A stretch of DNA of 16,999 bases from JBKJTP01 sp046590195 (GCA_046590195.1 JBKJTP010000182.1:1-16999); one strand, 5' to 3'. Positions 1 to 7,633 are shown, numbered from the stretch's first letter. Program-made: numbers and translations. The notes: a model not told the origin generated them from the sequence alone.

Positions 1-1
1 C

Positions 2-292
2 GATGCGATGGCAGGCCGTGAGTTCCTGAAGATCATTGCAGTAAAGCCATCATCTGTGCTTTCGGCTTCATCGCTTTCTGATGTCTCGATCGAGTATGTT
101 CTTGCAACGGAGAGCAACGTGATAACATCAGTGCGCGATCAGCTTGGCCGCGTTGTTGCGCAGCAGAATTCGCAGCGTAACGCTGGTACACATACCGAGT
201 CGCTCAAGCTTCCACCGGTTGAGGGTATCTATTTCGTCACCATACAGACACCGAATGGTGGTACCGAGACAAGGAAGATCGTGATCGAGTAG
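2..292 (+). CDS. C-terminal part of a secreted protein with a T9SS type A sorting domain (5' end outside the window)
   Basis: The reading frame is open from the left edge, so this is the tail of a longer protein and the internal ATG at 8 need not be the start. The last 70 or so residues look like a Por secretion (type IX) C-terminal sorting domain: a beta-rich stretch with a D-x-LGR-VV segment, then a glycine-led GIYFVTIQT strand and a final TRKIVIE strand. In this family the domain directs the cargo through the outer-membrane T9SS and is normally cut off at the surface. What the exported part does cannot be told from this fragment. The gene ends 41 bp before a strong terminator, so it is probably the last gene of its transcript. 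Confidence 0.8.
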   Translation, partial: DAMAGREFLKIIAVKPSSVLSASSLSDVSIEYVLATESNVITSVRDQLGRVVAQQNSQRNAGTHTESLKLPPVEGIYFVTIQTPNGGTETRKIVIE

Positions 293-332
293 GTTCGTAG
301 CGTGCAAATGCACGCGTTTAGCGGTTGTATAG

Positions 333-369
333 ACGGCAGTGACCTGATGATCAGGTCACTGCCGTTTTT
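333..369 (+). terminator. Rho-independent terminator
   Basis: A perfect 15-bp stem (333-347 with 351-365) closes on a 3-nt loop and runs into a T tract (365-369). It lies just after the sorting-domain gene and before the AraC-type gene, so it separates the two transcripts. The stem contains GGCAGTGA, a sequence that reappears in a dyad upstream of mpl. Confidence 0.9.
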
Positions 370-405
370 GCGTTTGCCATTATTGTCGTGTCATCTTAGC
401 AATTT

Positions 406-1374
406 TTGACAAGCCGTCACCGCAACTTGGCAAGTGAGCAAGTGTTTTTACTGCATCAGCATGAATGTGCAAAGACTCACGACGATATGACTTGCGGCTT
501 TTGCAAACAGGCGACAGAATGCGGCAGAAAGGAATGCTTTCACTTCCCCGATAGCATGGAGGGGTTCGTCTCGTTTGAGGCCCGCGATCAGCGCTTCACT
601 AGACTCCAATCTCTCACATCGCTGCGGGCAGTTCTAAGCGGTGAATGCATCTACCGAACAGGCGGACAAGAGTACAAGATCGGGGCAGGGGATTATCTCT
701 TGCTGAATGCTGGCGACGAGTTCGACCTGACCATTCTCGATCAGCAGACGAAACTCGTCACCGTGTGCTTCGATCAAGCGCGGGCCGCTAACATACATGA
801 TGCCTCGGCTCGGTCGGACGAATCATTGCTCAACGGCTATGATAATGGAAGCACACACGGCGAGGTGCATTTTCCGCATGGAGTTTCGCGCGCGCACTTT
901 GTTGGCCTGCGAATGCAATCGCTTATGCAGGCAAGCCAAAGCGATCAGGACGAGATCTTTAGCGATCTCTTTCAGGATCTGATTGCCGCGCACTCGAACG
1001 AGATCAGGAGCATCTCGGATCTTGCAGCCAAGCAGGCCTCGGTGCGCGTGGAGATCCATCGGCGGTTGCGGCAGGCAGTCGAATTCATCGAAGCGCACCT
1101 CATGGAAGAGATCGACGTAGATCGCATGGCCACTGCGGCAGCAATGTCGAAACATCACTTTATCCGCAGTTTCAAACAGGCGCATGGAGTATCGCCTTAC
1201 CGGTATTTGCTCGAGCATCGATTGTGCGCAGCGAGGACCGACCTGCAAGCTGGTCATCAGTCGATCACTTCGATCGCACACAAGTATCGCTTTGCTGACT
1301 TACAAAGTTTTAGTAAATCCTTTAAGCAGTTCTTTCACCAATCACCGAGCATGGTCTCGAAACATCAATCATGA
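406..1374 (+). CDS. AraC-family transcriptional regulator with cupin-like sensor domain and N-terminal cysteine cluster
   Basis: This is a probable one-component DNA-binding regulator in the cytoplasm. Residues about 223-322 form an AraC/XylS double helix-turn-helix: the first helix pair lies around the MSKHHFIRSFKQAHG segment, and the second lies around ITSIAHKYRFADLQSFSKSF. Residues about 69-125 resemble a cupin sensor barrel (KIGAGDYLLLNAGDEF). Ahead of it is an unusual cysteine cluster, C21, C30, C33, C39 and C44, with spacing C-x2-C-x5-C-x4-C for the last four; this could bind metal or sense thiol state, which is inference. The start used is TTG at 406. An ATG at 487 (residue 28) is an alternative that drops C21 only, and neither has a clear ribosome binding site. 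The stop overlaps the next start by 4 bp (ATGA), so the regulator and the secreted DJ-1-like protein are probably co-translated. Confidence 0.85.
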   Translation: MTSRHRNLASEQVFLLHQHECAKTHDDMTCGFCKQATECGRKECFHFPDSMEGFVSFEARDQRFTRLQSLTSLRAVLSGECIYRTGGQEYKIGAGDYLLLNAGDEFDLTILDQQTKLVTVCFDQARAANIHDASARSDESLLNGYDNGSTHGEVHFPHGVSRAHFVGLRMQSLMQASQSDQDEIFSDLFQDLIAAHSNEIRSISDLAAKQASVRVEIHRRLRQAVEFIEAHLMEEIDVDRMATAAAMSKHHFIRSFKQAHGVSPYRYLLEHRLCAARTDLQAGHQSITSIAHKYRFADLQSFSKSFKQFFHQSPSMVSKHQS

Positions 1375-2393
1375 ACATCATCCATCGTGTATTTCTAGTC
1401 CTTTTGGTATCCATGATCTCGCAGGCTACGAGCCTCGCGGATGCAGTTGCCCAGTTGCAAGAGAAGAAGATCCTGGTCGTGGTCACGAGCAACGCGAAGT
1501 TGAAGAATGGGCAAGCTGCGGGCTATTACTTGCCCGAACTCGTCGACTTCTACAATGTCATCCGTGAGCATGGCTTGGATACATCGAACATTGATGTCAT
1601 CAGTCCGAAGGGTGGCAAGGCACCAATGTACCGCCGTTCAACGTATTTGAATTACTATGCGGGCTACGATGCTCTGCCTGATCTGCTCAAGAAGGTTGAC
1701 AATACGCTGAAAGCGGAAAGTGTGCATGCTGACCGCTACTCGGTAGTGTACTACGTGGGGGGCTTCGCGTCGCTGTTCGATCTGCCGAATGATACAGCGA
1801 TTGGGGCACTGGCATCGGCGATCTATCACAAAGGTGGCGTGATCTCCGCTGTGTGCCATGGCCCTTCGGGGCTCCTGGCTTTGAAGCACACCGATGGCAC
1901 GCCGCTCATCACCGGAAAGAACATCACGACCCGTTCATGGGAAGAAGAGAGCGGGCATGATCAGATCACGCGAGACGATGTCCTTGCGGCATTTCCATTC
2001 ATCTTGTTCGAGCAGCTGGAGTCGTTCGGGGCAAAGGTTGAATTCGGGCCTTACATGTCGCCGTTCGTCGTGCGCGATGGCCGGATCGTGACAGGTCAAA
2101 ACGAGAACTCTGCGACGGGCGTCGCTGAAGCTGTGATCGAGCTCATGACACAAATGTCGGTGGCTGACGATCGGGCGGCATCGCCGATTGGGGTGAAGGT
2201 ATCGCGGATAGAATCGGGGCTGAAGTTTACACTAGACTCAGGGAAGCACATCATGATCGAGCTGATTGATATGCTCGGCCGGACTCAACAGCAGGCTGGT
2301 GCTGATGCAGCATTCCATGGGCTTGCTCCGGGTTGCTATTTTGCCCGTGTCATGAGCGGTGGTCAGGTGCAATCGCTCAAAGTCCGGTATTAG
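1371..2393 (+). CDS. Secreted DJ-1/PfpI (Hsp31-like) family protein with T9SS C-terminal sorting domain
   Basis: The first 24 residues or so look like a signal peptide. Residues about 32-262 match the DJ-1/PfpI class I glutamine-amidotransferase-like fold. The nucleophile elbow is ISAVCHGP, with C162 and H163. A conserved acidic residue sits early (E56 in YYLPELVDFY), and the ITGKNITTRSWEEE segment at 180-193 is typical of the Hsp31/glyoxalase III branch. Members of that branch convert methylglyoxal or act as carbonyl-stress proteins or chaperones; which activity applies here is not shown. Residues about 270-340 add a Por-type sorting domain (MLGRT, then GLAPGCYFARV, then a basic/aromatic end), suggesting export beyond the outer membrane. 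It forms an operon with the upstream AraC-type gene through an ATGA overlap. DJ-1 proteins are usually cytoplasmic, so the export signals are notable. Confidence 0.85.
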   Translation: MNIIHRVFLVLLVSMISQATSLADAVAQLQEKKILVVVTSNAKLKNGQAAGYYLPELVDFYNVIREHGLDTSNIDVISPKGGKAPMYRRSTYLNYYAGYDALPDLLKKVDNTLKAESVHADRYSVVYYVGGFASLFDLPNDTAIGALASAIYHKGGVISAVCHGPSGLLALKHTDGTPLITGKNITTRSWEEESGHDQITRDDVLAAFPFILFEQLESFGAKVEFGPYMSPFVVRDGRIVTGQNENSATGVAEAVIELMTQMSVADDRAASPIGVKVSRIESGLKFTLDSGKHIMIELIDMLGRTQQQAGADAAFHGLAPGCYFARVMSGGQVQSLKVRY

Positions 2394-2450
2394 CCCTTCT
2401 TCGCTCCGCCACATAGTATTTTCAACATAAGCGTTGAAGTTGCGTTATCT

Positions 2451-2505
2451 GGCAGTGATTCTTCGCCCAAAGTCGTTATAATACTTTCGGCAAAAGATCA
2501 CTGCC
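2451..2505. promoter_or_regulatory. Dyad GGCAGTGAT...ATCACTGCC around a TATAAT box upstream of mpl
   Basis: Two perfect 9-bp inverted half-sites (2451-2459 and 2497-2505) lie 37 bp apart in the 118-bp gap before mpl. Between them is TATAAT at 2477-2482, about 30 bp before the mpl ATG. No good -35 box is seen at the expected distance. This could be a promoter flanked by operator half-sites, or a leader hairpin if transcription starts further upstream. The assignment rests on pattern only. Confidence 0.35.
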
Positions 2506-2511
2506 ATTTCT

Positions 2512-3918
2512 ATGTATATCTACTTCATCGGTATTTGCGGCACTGCTATGGGTAATGCCGCGCTCATGATGCGTGCAATGGGCCACACGGTTGCAGGCTC
2601 TGACACGAACATCTATCCTCCCATGTCCGTATTGCTGAGCGAGCAGGGCATCCGGATCAACTCGGGCTATCGCACCGGACATCTTGATCCGAGACCCGAT
2701 CTCGTCGTGGTCGGTAATGCGATGTCTAGAGGCAATGAAGAGGTGGAAGTTGCGATGCAGTTGAGGATTCCGTACATCTCGCTCTCCGAGCTGCTGAAGA
2801 CCCAGCTCTTGCAGGGAAGGACGAACATCGTCGTATCAGGTACGCATGGCAAAACGACCACGTCGTCGCTGATGGCCTGGACCTTCCATGTTGGTGGACT
2901 CAAGCCGAACTTCCTCATCGGAGGTGTGCCCGAGAATTTTCATCAAGGATGGAGATACGAGAGGAATAGCCAGTTCGTCGTCATCGAAGGCGATGAATAT
3001 GATACCGCGTTCTTCGACAAGCGCTCCAAGTTCTTGCACTACCTGCCGAATACGCTCGTGATGAACAACCTCGAGTTCGATCATGCAGATATCTTCGATT
3101 CGCTGGATGAGATCAAGCTCTCATTCCGCAGGCTTTCGCTGCTTGTCCCGCGCAATGGACTCATCATCGCGAACGCAGACGATGATAACGTAATGGATGT
3201 GTTACAGAACGCTCCCGCGCCCGTTCAGACCTTTGGACTAAAGAACAACGCGAACTGGCGCGCAGAAGAGATCATTTATTCGCCGTCCGGTGCGTCGTTC
3301 ACCGTGTACGATCAGGGTGTGCAGCAGGCGAGATTGGGGCTGCAGTTGGCAGGTGAATTCAATGTGAAGAATGCGCTTGCCGTGATCATCGCGGCTCGGC
3401 ATCATGGCATTTCCTACGAGGCGATCCAGGAAGCATTCACCACATTCAAAAGCATCAAGCGCCGCATGGAGCGCAAGGGTGTGTTCGATAAGGTGACGGT
3501 CTATGATGACTTTGCGCATCATCCGACGGCCATCCGCGAGACGCTTCGCGCGCTGCGTCAGCTTCACCCGAGAGAGCGTATCATTGCGATCTTCGAGCCC
3601 CGCTCGAACACCACGCGTCGCAACATCTTCCAACATGAGCTTGTAGATTGCTTCAAGGAAGCAAACATCGTCATGCTCGCGCAGATCGATCGCTTACATT
3701 TGTTAAAGGAAGAAGAGCGATTGAACCCTGAAAAGGTGATCGACGATATTAGATTTATGGGTTCAGAAGCATTCTATCTTCCAGATCCACAAGCGATTGC
3801 GGACAAACTTGCTGAGGTCGCGTTGCCAGGAGATGTCGTGATGGTGATGTCCAATGGCGGATTCGGTGGGATTCACGACATGATCCGCGAGCGCCTAACT
3901 GCGCGAGAGACTGTATAG
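2512..3918 (+). CDS. mpl: UDP-N-acetylmuramate:L-alanyl-gamma-D-glutamyl-meso-diaminopimelate ligase (Mpl)
   Basis: This cytoplasmic ATP-dependent ligase re-attaches the recycled tripeptide L-Ala-gamma-D-Glu-mDAP to UDP-MurNAc, returning cell-wall turnover products to peptidoglycan synthesis. At 468 residues it has the Mur-ligase layout. The N-terminal Rossmann motif is FIGICGTAMGN (residues 5-15); the ICGTAMG form is that of Mpl, where MurC has a GIGGxGM form. The ATP loop is GTHGKTTTS (110-118). The stretch VIEGDEYDTAFFDKRSKF (158-173) is a strong Mpl signature, followed by NNLEFDHADIF (185-195) and, in the C-terminal half, YDDFAHHPTAIRETLRAL. The ATG start gives the N-terminus expected for the family. 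The last 24 bp overlap the convergent glycosyltransferase gene. Its presence implies a diaminopimelate-type cell wall and murein recycling. Confidence 0.95.
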   Translation: MYIYFIGICGTAMGNAALMMRAMGHTVAGSDTNIYPPMSVLLSEQGIRINSGYRTGHLDPRPDLVVVGNAMSRGNEEVEVAMQLRIPYISLSELLKTQLLQGRTNIVVSGTHGKTTTSSLMAWTFHVGGLKPNFLIGGVPENFHQGWRYERNSQFVVIEGDEYDTAFFDKRSKFLHYLPNTLVMNNLEFDHADIFDSLDEIKLSFRRLSLLVPRNGLIIANADDDNVMDVLQNAPAPVQTFGLKNNANWRAEEIIYSPSGASFTVYDQGVQQARLGLQLAGEFNVKNALAVIIAARHHGISYEAIQEAFTTFKSIKRRMERKGVFDKVTVYDDFAHHPTAIRETLRALRQLHPRERIIAIFEPRSNTTRRNIFQHELVDCFKEANIVMLAQIDRLHLLKEEERLNPEKVIDDIRFMGSEAFYLPDPQAIADKLAEVALPGDVVMVMSNGGFGGIHDMIRERLTARETV

Positions 3919-4866
3919 TAGTGGCTCGATGCTCACGAGCGCTTGACCTGGCGTGATCTCCTTCATGCAACGGAAGTGCTTCTCGGGACAATGATCGAGT
4001 CCGATCTTTGTGCATGGGCGACAATAGAGGCCGACGTTCTCGAGTACCGTCGCCTTAGGTGATCGTGGCGCAAAGCCGAACTCCTTCACTGTTGGTCCGA
4101 AGAAGCTGAGCGTTGGCAATCCAACCGCTGATGCGAGATGCATCAAACCTGAATCATTCGTGATCGCGAGCGCGCATCTCGACAATGCTTCCGGTAGTTC
4201 AGCGAGTGAGAGCCTACCCGAGTGATCGATAGCGCCCGGCACAGCTTGAACGATCTTCGCGCATACATCCTGATCTTGCTTCGAGCCGAAAAGCTCCACT
4301 CGATATCCTCGATCCGACAACTGCTTTGCGACGTCTACGAAATATTCTACAGGCCACTGCTTATTCCAGTGCTTCGAGCCTGGACATATCGCGATCCTTT
4401 GCGAGGCTGTCGAAGAAGGCGCCAAGAACGGCGCAGCACCATCATCATTGATCTCAAGTACCTTGCCTGCCGCTTCAAAGTATCGACCGATGACATCAGG
4501 CTGTCCGGACATCCAGTTGCGTTTGGTCTTGACGATCATCCATCGGCGCAAACCCCGCTTGTGAACGTGAGCAATACTACGCAGTCCACGAGCGAGCTTT
4601 CGCGACCGGATGTTATTGTGCAGATCAACGACACAATCGTACTCCGCATTTGCGATCTCGGCACGCGCCTCGTTCAATACCTCTTTCTGCACCTCGATGA
4701 TGCCGTCCACGCCCGGAATCTGCTTGACGAGCGGAACATATTCCGACTTTGTGCAGAAGTCGATCCGCGCCTCCGGGTAACGCTTGCGTGCCGCTGCCAC
4801 GACTGGTGCTGTCAGCACAATGTCGCCGAGTGAGCTAAGTCGGATAAAAAGGATCTTGTTCGGCAA
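3895..4866 (-). CDS. Glycosyltransferase family 9, ADP-heptose:LPS heptosyltransferase-like
   Basis: This is a probable inner-membrane-associated cytoplasmic enzyme that transfers heptose (or a similar sugar) onto the LPS core. The 323 residues show the GT9 pattern: the N-terminal ILFIRLSSLGDIVLTAP segment (5-21), DLHNNIRS (81-88), a nucleotide-sugar motif around CPGSKHWNKQWP (161-172), and the strongly conserved NDSGLMHLASAVG (237-249) followed by FFGPT. A C-terminal cluster of four cysteines (C282, C285, C293, C300) matches the C-x2-C...CP..H.CM pattern seen in many GT9 members. The start is TTG, supported because the family begins almost at this point and the only other in-frame start-like codon before the stop is a CTG. 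Its 3' end overlaps mpl by 24 bp in convergent orientation. The exact acceptor, and so a waaF or waaC name, cannot be decided. Confidence 0.88.
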   Translation of the reverse strand: MPNKILFIRLSSLGDIVLTAPVVAAARKRYPEARIDFCTKSEYVPLVKQIPGVDGIIEVQKEVLNEARAEIANAEYDCVVDLHNNIRSRKLARGLRSIAHVHKRGLRRWMIVKTKRNWMSGQPDVIGRYFEAAGKVLEINDDGAAPFLAPSSTASQRIAICPGSKHWNKQWPVEYFVDVAKQLSDRGYRVELFGSKQDQDVCAKIVQAVPGAIDHSGRLSLAELPEALSRCALAITNDSGLMHLASAVGLPTLSFFGPTVKEFGFAPRSPKATVLENVGLYCRPCTKIGLDHCPEKHFRCMKEITPGQALVSIEPLLYSLSRS

Positions 4867-4879
4867 CAGCGAATAGGGG

Positions 4880-6505
4880 ATGAATCTATCTCAGATGAGT
4901 CTGTTGAAAGAAACAGTCCAACCCAGAGAATCATCAATGGAACGTCCCCAAATCCTCACGCTCGGTGAGCTGAGACACAGCGGTTATGAAGTGCTCCCCG
5001 TAAAAGAGGAGATGCGCCGCAATCTGATCAAGAAGCTCAAGGCGAAGCAGCCGCTCTTTCCCGGTATCGTCGGCTACGAAGAGACGGTGATACCGCAGCT
5101 CGTCAACGCCGTGCTTGCACGTCACGACATCATCCTGCTCGGTCTGCGCGGACAAGCGAAGACACGTCTCGCACGCTTGCTCGTGAATCTGCTCGATGAG
5201 TGGACACCGGTGGTCAAGGGTAGCGAGATCAACGACAATCCCTATCACCCGATCTCATATCACGCCAACGAACTTGTGTTGCATCATGGCGACGCAACAC
5301 CGATCGAGTGGGTGCATCGCTCCGAACGGTATGGCGAAAAGCTTGCGACGCCTGATGTAACGATCGCCGATATGATCGGTGACATCGATCCGCTGAAAGC
5401 GGCGCATCAGAAGCTGCATTACTCGCACGAGGGTGCTATCCACTTTGGCCTTGTACCTCGCAGTAATCGAGGGATCTTTACGATCAATGAGCTGCCCGAT
5501 CTTCAACCGCGCATTCAGGTTGGATTGTTCAATCTCTTAGAAGAGCGTGATATCCAGATCCGTGGGTTCAATATCAGGATGCCGCTTGATATCATGGTCG
5601 TCTTTACTGCGAATCCGGAGGACTATACCAACCGCGGCAACATCATCACGCCGCTGAAGGACCGTATCGCTTCTCAGATCATCACGCATTATCCACTCAC
5701 AATGGAGAATGCGATCAAGATCACAGAGCAAGAGGCCTGGACCAAACGCTTCGGTGAAGAGGGCGTTGTGATACCGCAATACTTCAAGGAGATCATTGAG
5801 CAGATAGCATTCGAAGCGCGTGAGTCTGATTTTGTCGATCAGAAGTCAGGTGTCTCCGCACGCCTCACGATCAGTGCAATGGAGGCGCTTGTCTCGAATG
5901 CAGAGCGCCGTGCGATCCTGAACGAGGATAACATCATCGTGCCGCGTGTCACCGATCTTGCATTCGTCACGCAGGCTGTGACAGGCAAGGTCGAACTCGT
6001 CTTCGAAGGTGAGCAGGAGGGAATGGCGAAGGTGGCGAAGGCGCTAGTTGGTAAAGCGGTCAAGTCCATCTTCAAGCGCTACTTCCCAGATCCGAATCTT
6101 CGAGAGCGGCAGAAGCGCGATGAGCGTGCATCGGAGAAATATGACATTCGTTCAGAGCGAGCAACCCCTGCGCAATCGCAGAAACCATCAGAGTACGAAG
6201 ATCTATTGCGCTGGTTTAGCCAGGGTAACATCATTGCGTTGCGCGACACGATGCCATTCAATGCTTATTATGAAGAGCTTGTACGTGTGCCTCGCTTGAA
6301 AGAGCTCACTGCACGGCACATGTCGATCCAGGAAGTCAACAAGTTTGAGCTTGCTTCGGCGATGGAGTTCGTGCTCGATGCTCTACATCAGCACAGCAAG
6401 ATCGCGAAAGACGAATCGAACGAGAGCGAGATCAGCTACAAAGATATGGTCGGATCGATCTTCCGCCGACCCACAGCAGAGGACGATGATGAAGACGACA
6501 ACTAA
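4880..6505 (+). CDS. MoxR/magnesium-chelatase-like AAA+ ATPase
   Basis: This is a single-domain AAA+ ATPase of the ChlI/MoxR clade, likely a cytoplasmic remodelling or insertion ATPase. The Walker A is GLRGQAKT (88-95), in the G-x2-G-x-AKT form typical of the clade. The Walker B segment is GIFTINELPDL (198-208), with Asn-Glu where many AAA+ proteins have Asp-Glu; I recall this NELPDL form as usual for this subfamily. Sensor 1 is around VFTANPEDYTNRG (241-253), the arginine-finger segment is LKDRIASQI (259-267), and sensor 2 is near GVSARLTISAMEAL. The C-terminal 130 residues are charged and end in an acidic tail. ATG 4880 lies only 13 bp from the divergent glycosyltransferase start; ATG 4937 (MERPQIL) is a reasonable alternative that would leave room for promoters. 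Relatives usually sit next to a VWA-domain gene, which is not seen here. Confidence 0.85.
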   Translation: MNLSQMSLLKETVQPRESSMERPQILTLGELRHSGYEVLPVKEEMRRNLIKKLKAKQPLFPGIVGYEETVIPQLVNAVLARHDIILLGLRGQAKTRLARLLVNLLDEWTPVVKGSEINDNPYHPISYHANELVLHHGDATPIEWVHRSERYGEKLATPDVTIADMIGDIDPLKAAHQKLHYSHEGAIHFGLVPRSNRGIFTINELPDLQPRIQVGLFNLLEERDIQIRGFNIRMPLDIMVVFTANPEDYTNRGNIITPLKDRIASQIITHYPLTMENAIKITEQEAWTKRFGEEGVVIPQYFKEIIEQIAFEARESDFVDQKSGVSARLTISAMEALVSNAERRAILNEDNIIVPRVTDLAFVTQAVTGKVELVFEGEQEGMAKVAKALVGKAVKSIFKRYFPDPNLRERQKRDERASEKYDIRSERATPAQSQKPSEYEDLLRWFSQGNIIALRDTMPFNAYYEELVRVPRLKELTARHMSIQEVNKFELASAMEFVLDALHQHSKIAKDESNESEISYKDMVGSIFRRPTAEDDDEDDN

Positions 6506-7049
6506 GAAACGTGCGGCAGTAAAGAGACCTGCAAAACCCGGCACTCCGGCTAAGCAACGCACTCCGAAGATCCTCGCAGGAGTGATCGATCGCGATTTCA
6601 TCCGTGTCGGAAGATCGCGCATTCAAGGCACTGGAGTTTTCGCAAAACGTAAAATTCCGGAGGGAAGCCGCATAATCGAATACCTGGGGAAAAGGATACC
6701 GATCTCAAAATTCGTCGTTCAGCTCAGCGAGGGCAAGCCAATCAATATGTATGCTTTCCGTGTAAGCAACGGGACGGTCATCGACGGTGGTCAGAACGGG
6801 AATGACGCGCGCTTCTTCAATCACAGTTGCGAACCCAACTGTGAAGCCTATGTGTTCGACGACAGAGCGTATCTCTATGCCATGCGCGACATCGTGCGCG
6901 GCGAAGAGCTCACCTTCGATTATAAGCTTCAATCACCGATCGAGCGCAAGCCGACGAAGCAAGACAAAGAGATGAATGCGTGCTATTGTGGCTCGCAGAC
7001 GTGTCGCGGAACAATGATCGCGACACGCAGTCGTCCCCGAAAGCAGTGA
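6486..7049 (+). CDS. SET-domain protein-lysine methyltransferase with basic N-terminal tail and post-SET zinc motif
   Basis: This is a probable S-adenosylmethionine-dependent protein lysine methyltransferase of 187 residues. Residues about 38-146 form the SET domain: GTGVFA (48-53) with the preceding arginine-rich strand, the EYLG strand, the cofactor motif RFFNHSCEPNC (109-119) and the catalytic EELTFDY (140-146, Y146). A post-SET C-x-C-x4-C motif follows (C167, C169, C174), which with C115 of NHSC would bind zinc as in eukaryotic post-SET enzymes. Residues 1-28 are Lys/Pro/Ala-rich, like a histone H1 tail, and could bind nucleic acid. The frame is open further upstream, but the paired ATGs at 6486/6489 give the natural start. 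They lie inside the end of the ATPase gene (20-bp overlap in another frame), implying translational coupling. The substrate is unknown. Confidence 0.88.
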   Translation: MMKTTTKKRAAVKRPAKPGTPAKQRTPKILAGVIDRDFIRVGRSRIQGTGVFAKRKIPEGSRIIEYLGKRIPISKFVVQLSEGKPINMYAFRVSNGTVIDGGQNGNDARFFNHSCEPNCEAYVFDDRAYLYAMRDIVRGEELTFDYKLQSPIERKPTKQDKEMNACYCGSQTCRGTMIATRSRPRKQ

Positions 7050-7096
7050 TTCCCGAGTGCTGAAACAGTGAATTGTTGTCCTAACTACAAATCAAC

Positions 7097-7600
7097 ATGA
7101 AAAAGAAAAGCTCAACGTCATCGAGAGGTAACAAAGCAGCGATCGTCGCAACGATCCTTGCAGTGCCGATGATCTCTACGCCATCTGAAGTCTACGCACA
7201 GCGCGGTGAAAAGGAAACAAAGGTTCAGCGGGCTGAGACAACGCGCACTAGCGATACCTTCATCAAGTTCCAGAGCCTTCAGCAGAAGGTCGGTTCATCA
7301 AGCGTATCGATCATCGGCGTCGGCGATGGCCACACGATCTATCAGCGTCCGAATGGTACGAAGTTCTACGTCGATCCTGAGACCGGCGACATGAAATCAG
7401 TCTCTGATAAGTACTGGATCAAGATGACAGAAACGACCACGGCAGCTCACGACATGTTCATCAAACTTGATGGCATCAAGGGCGAGTCCTCGGTCAAGCT
7501 AGTTGGCGTCGATGCTGATGGCAGCGTCATCCATCAGAAGCCTGATGGCACGCAGTTCAAGGTGCACACAAAGACCGGTCACGTTACGTTGTTGAAGTAA
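7097..7600 (+). CDS. Secreted protein of unknown function built from two tandem repeats
   Basis: I do not recognise a named family. The first 34 residues have a basic start, a hydrophobic stretch (AAIVATILAVPM) and a likely signal-peptidase site after VYA, so export to the periplasm is likely. The mature part is two copies of a roughly 48-residue unit, about 53-102 and 119-166. Each runs D-x-FIK, a short helix-like part, SSV-x-(I/L)-(I/V)-GV, a turn, then (I)-x-Q-(R/K)-P-(N/D)-GT-x-F-x-V and a final T-G-(D/H) strand. The pattern suggests a small beta-rich repeat that may pair into one domain. A linker with WIKM TETTTAAH separates the copies. The gene follows the SET gene by 47 bp on the same strand and may be co-transcribed. 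There is no cysteine in the mature part. Confidence 0.75.
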   Translation: MKKKSSTSSRGNKAAIVATILAVPMISTPSEVYAQRGEKETKVQRAETTRTSDTFIKFQSLQQKVGSSSVSIIGVGDGHTIYQRPNGTKFYVDPETGDMKSVSDKYWIKMTETTTAAHDMFIKLDGIKGESSVKLVGVDADGSVIHQKPDGTQFKVHTKTGHVTLLK

Positions 7601-7633
7601 CAGACACCGTATTTACTTCACGATCCTCGATCG

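Noticed and set aside
4222..4833. 203-codon plus-strand frame inside the glycosyltransferase gene
   Set aside because: It lies wholly antisense to a clear GT9 gene with all family motifs, so it is a shadow frame.
6345..6485. N-terminal extension of the SET protein within the ATPase gene
   Set aside because: It is an out-of-frame reading of the well-conserved ATPase 3' end; paired ATGs at 6486/6489 give a normal start.
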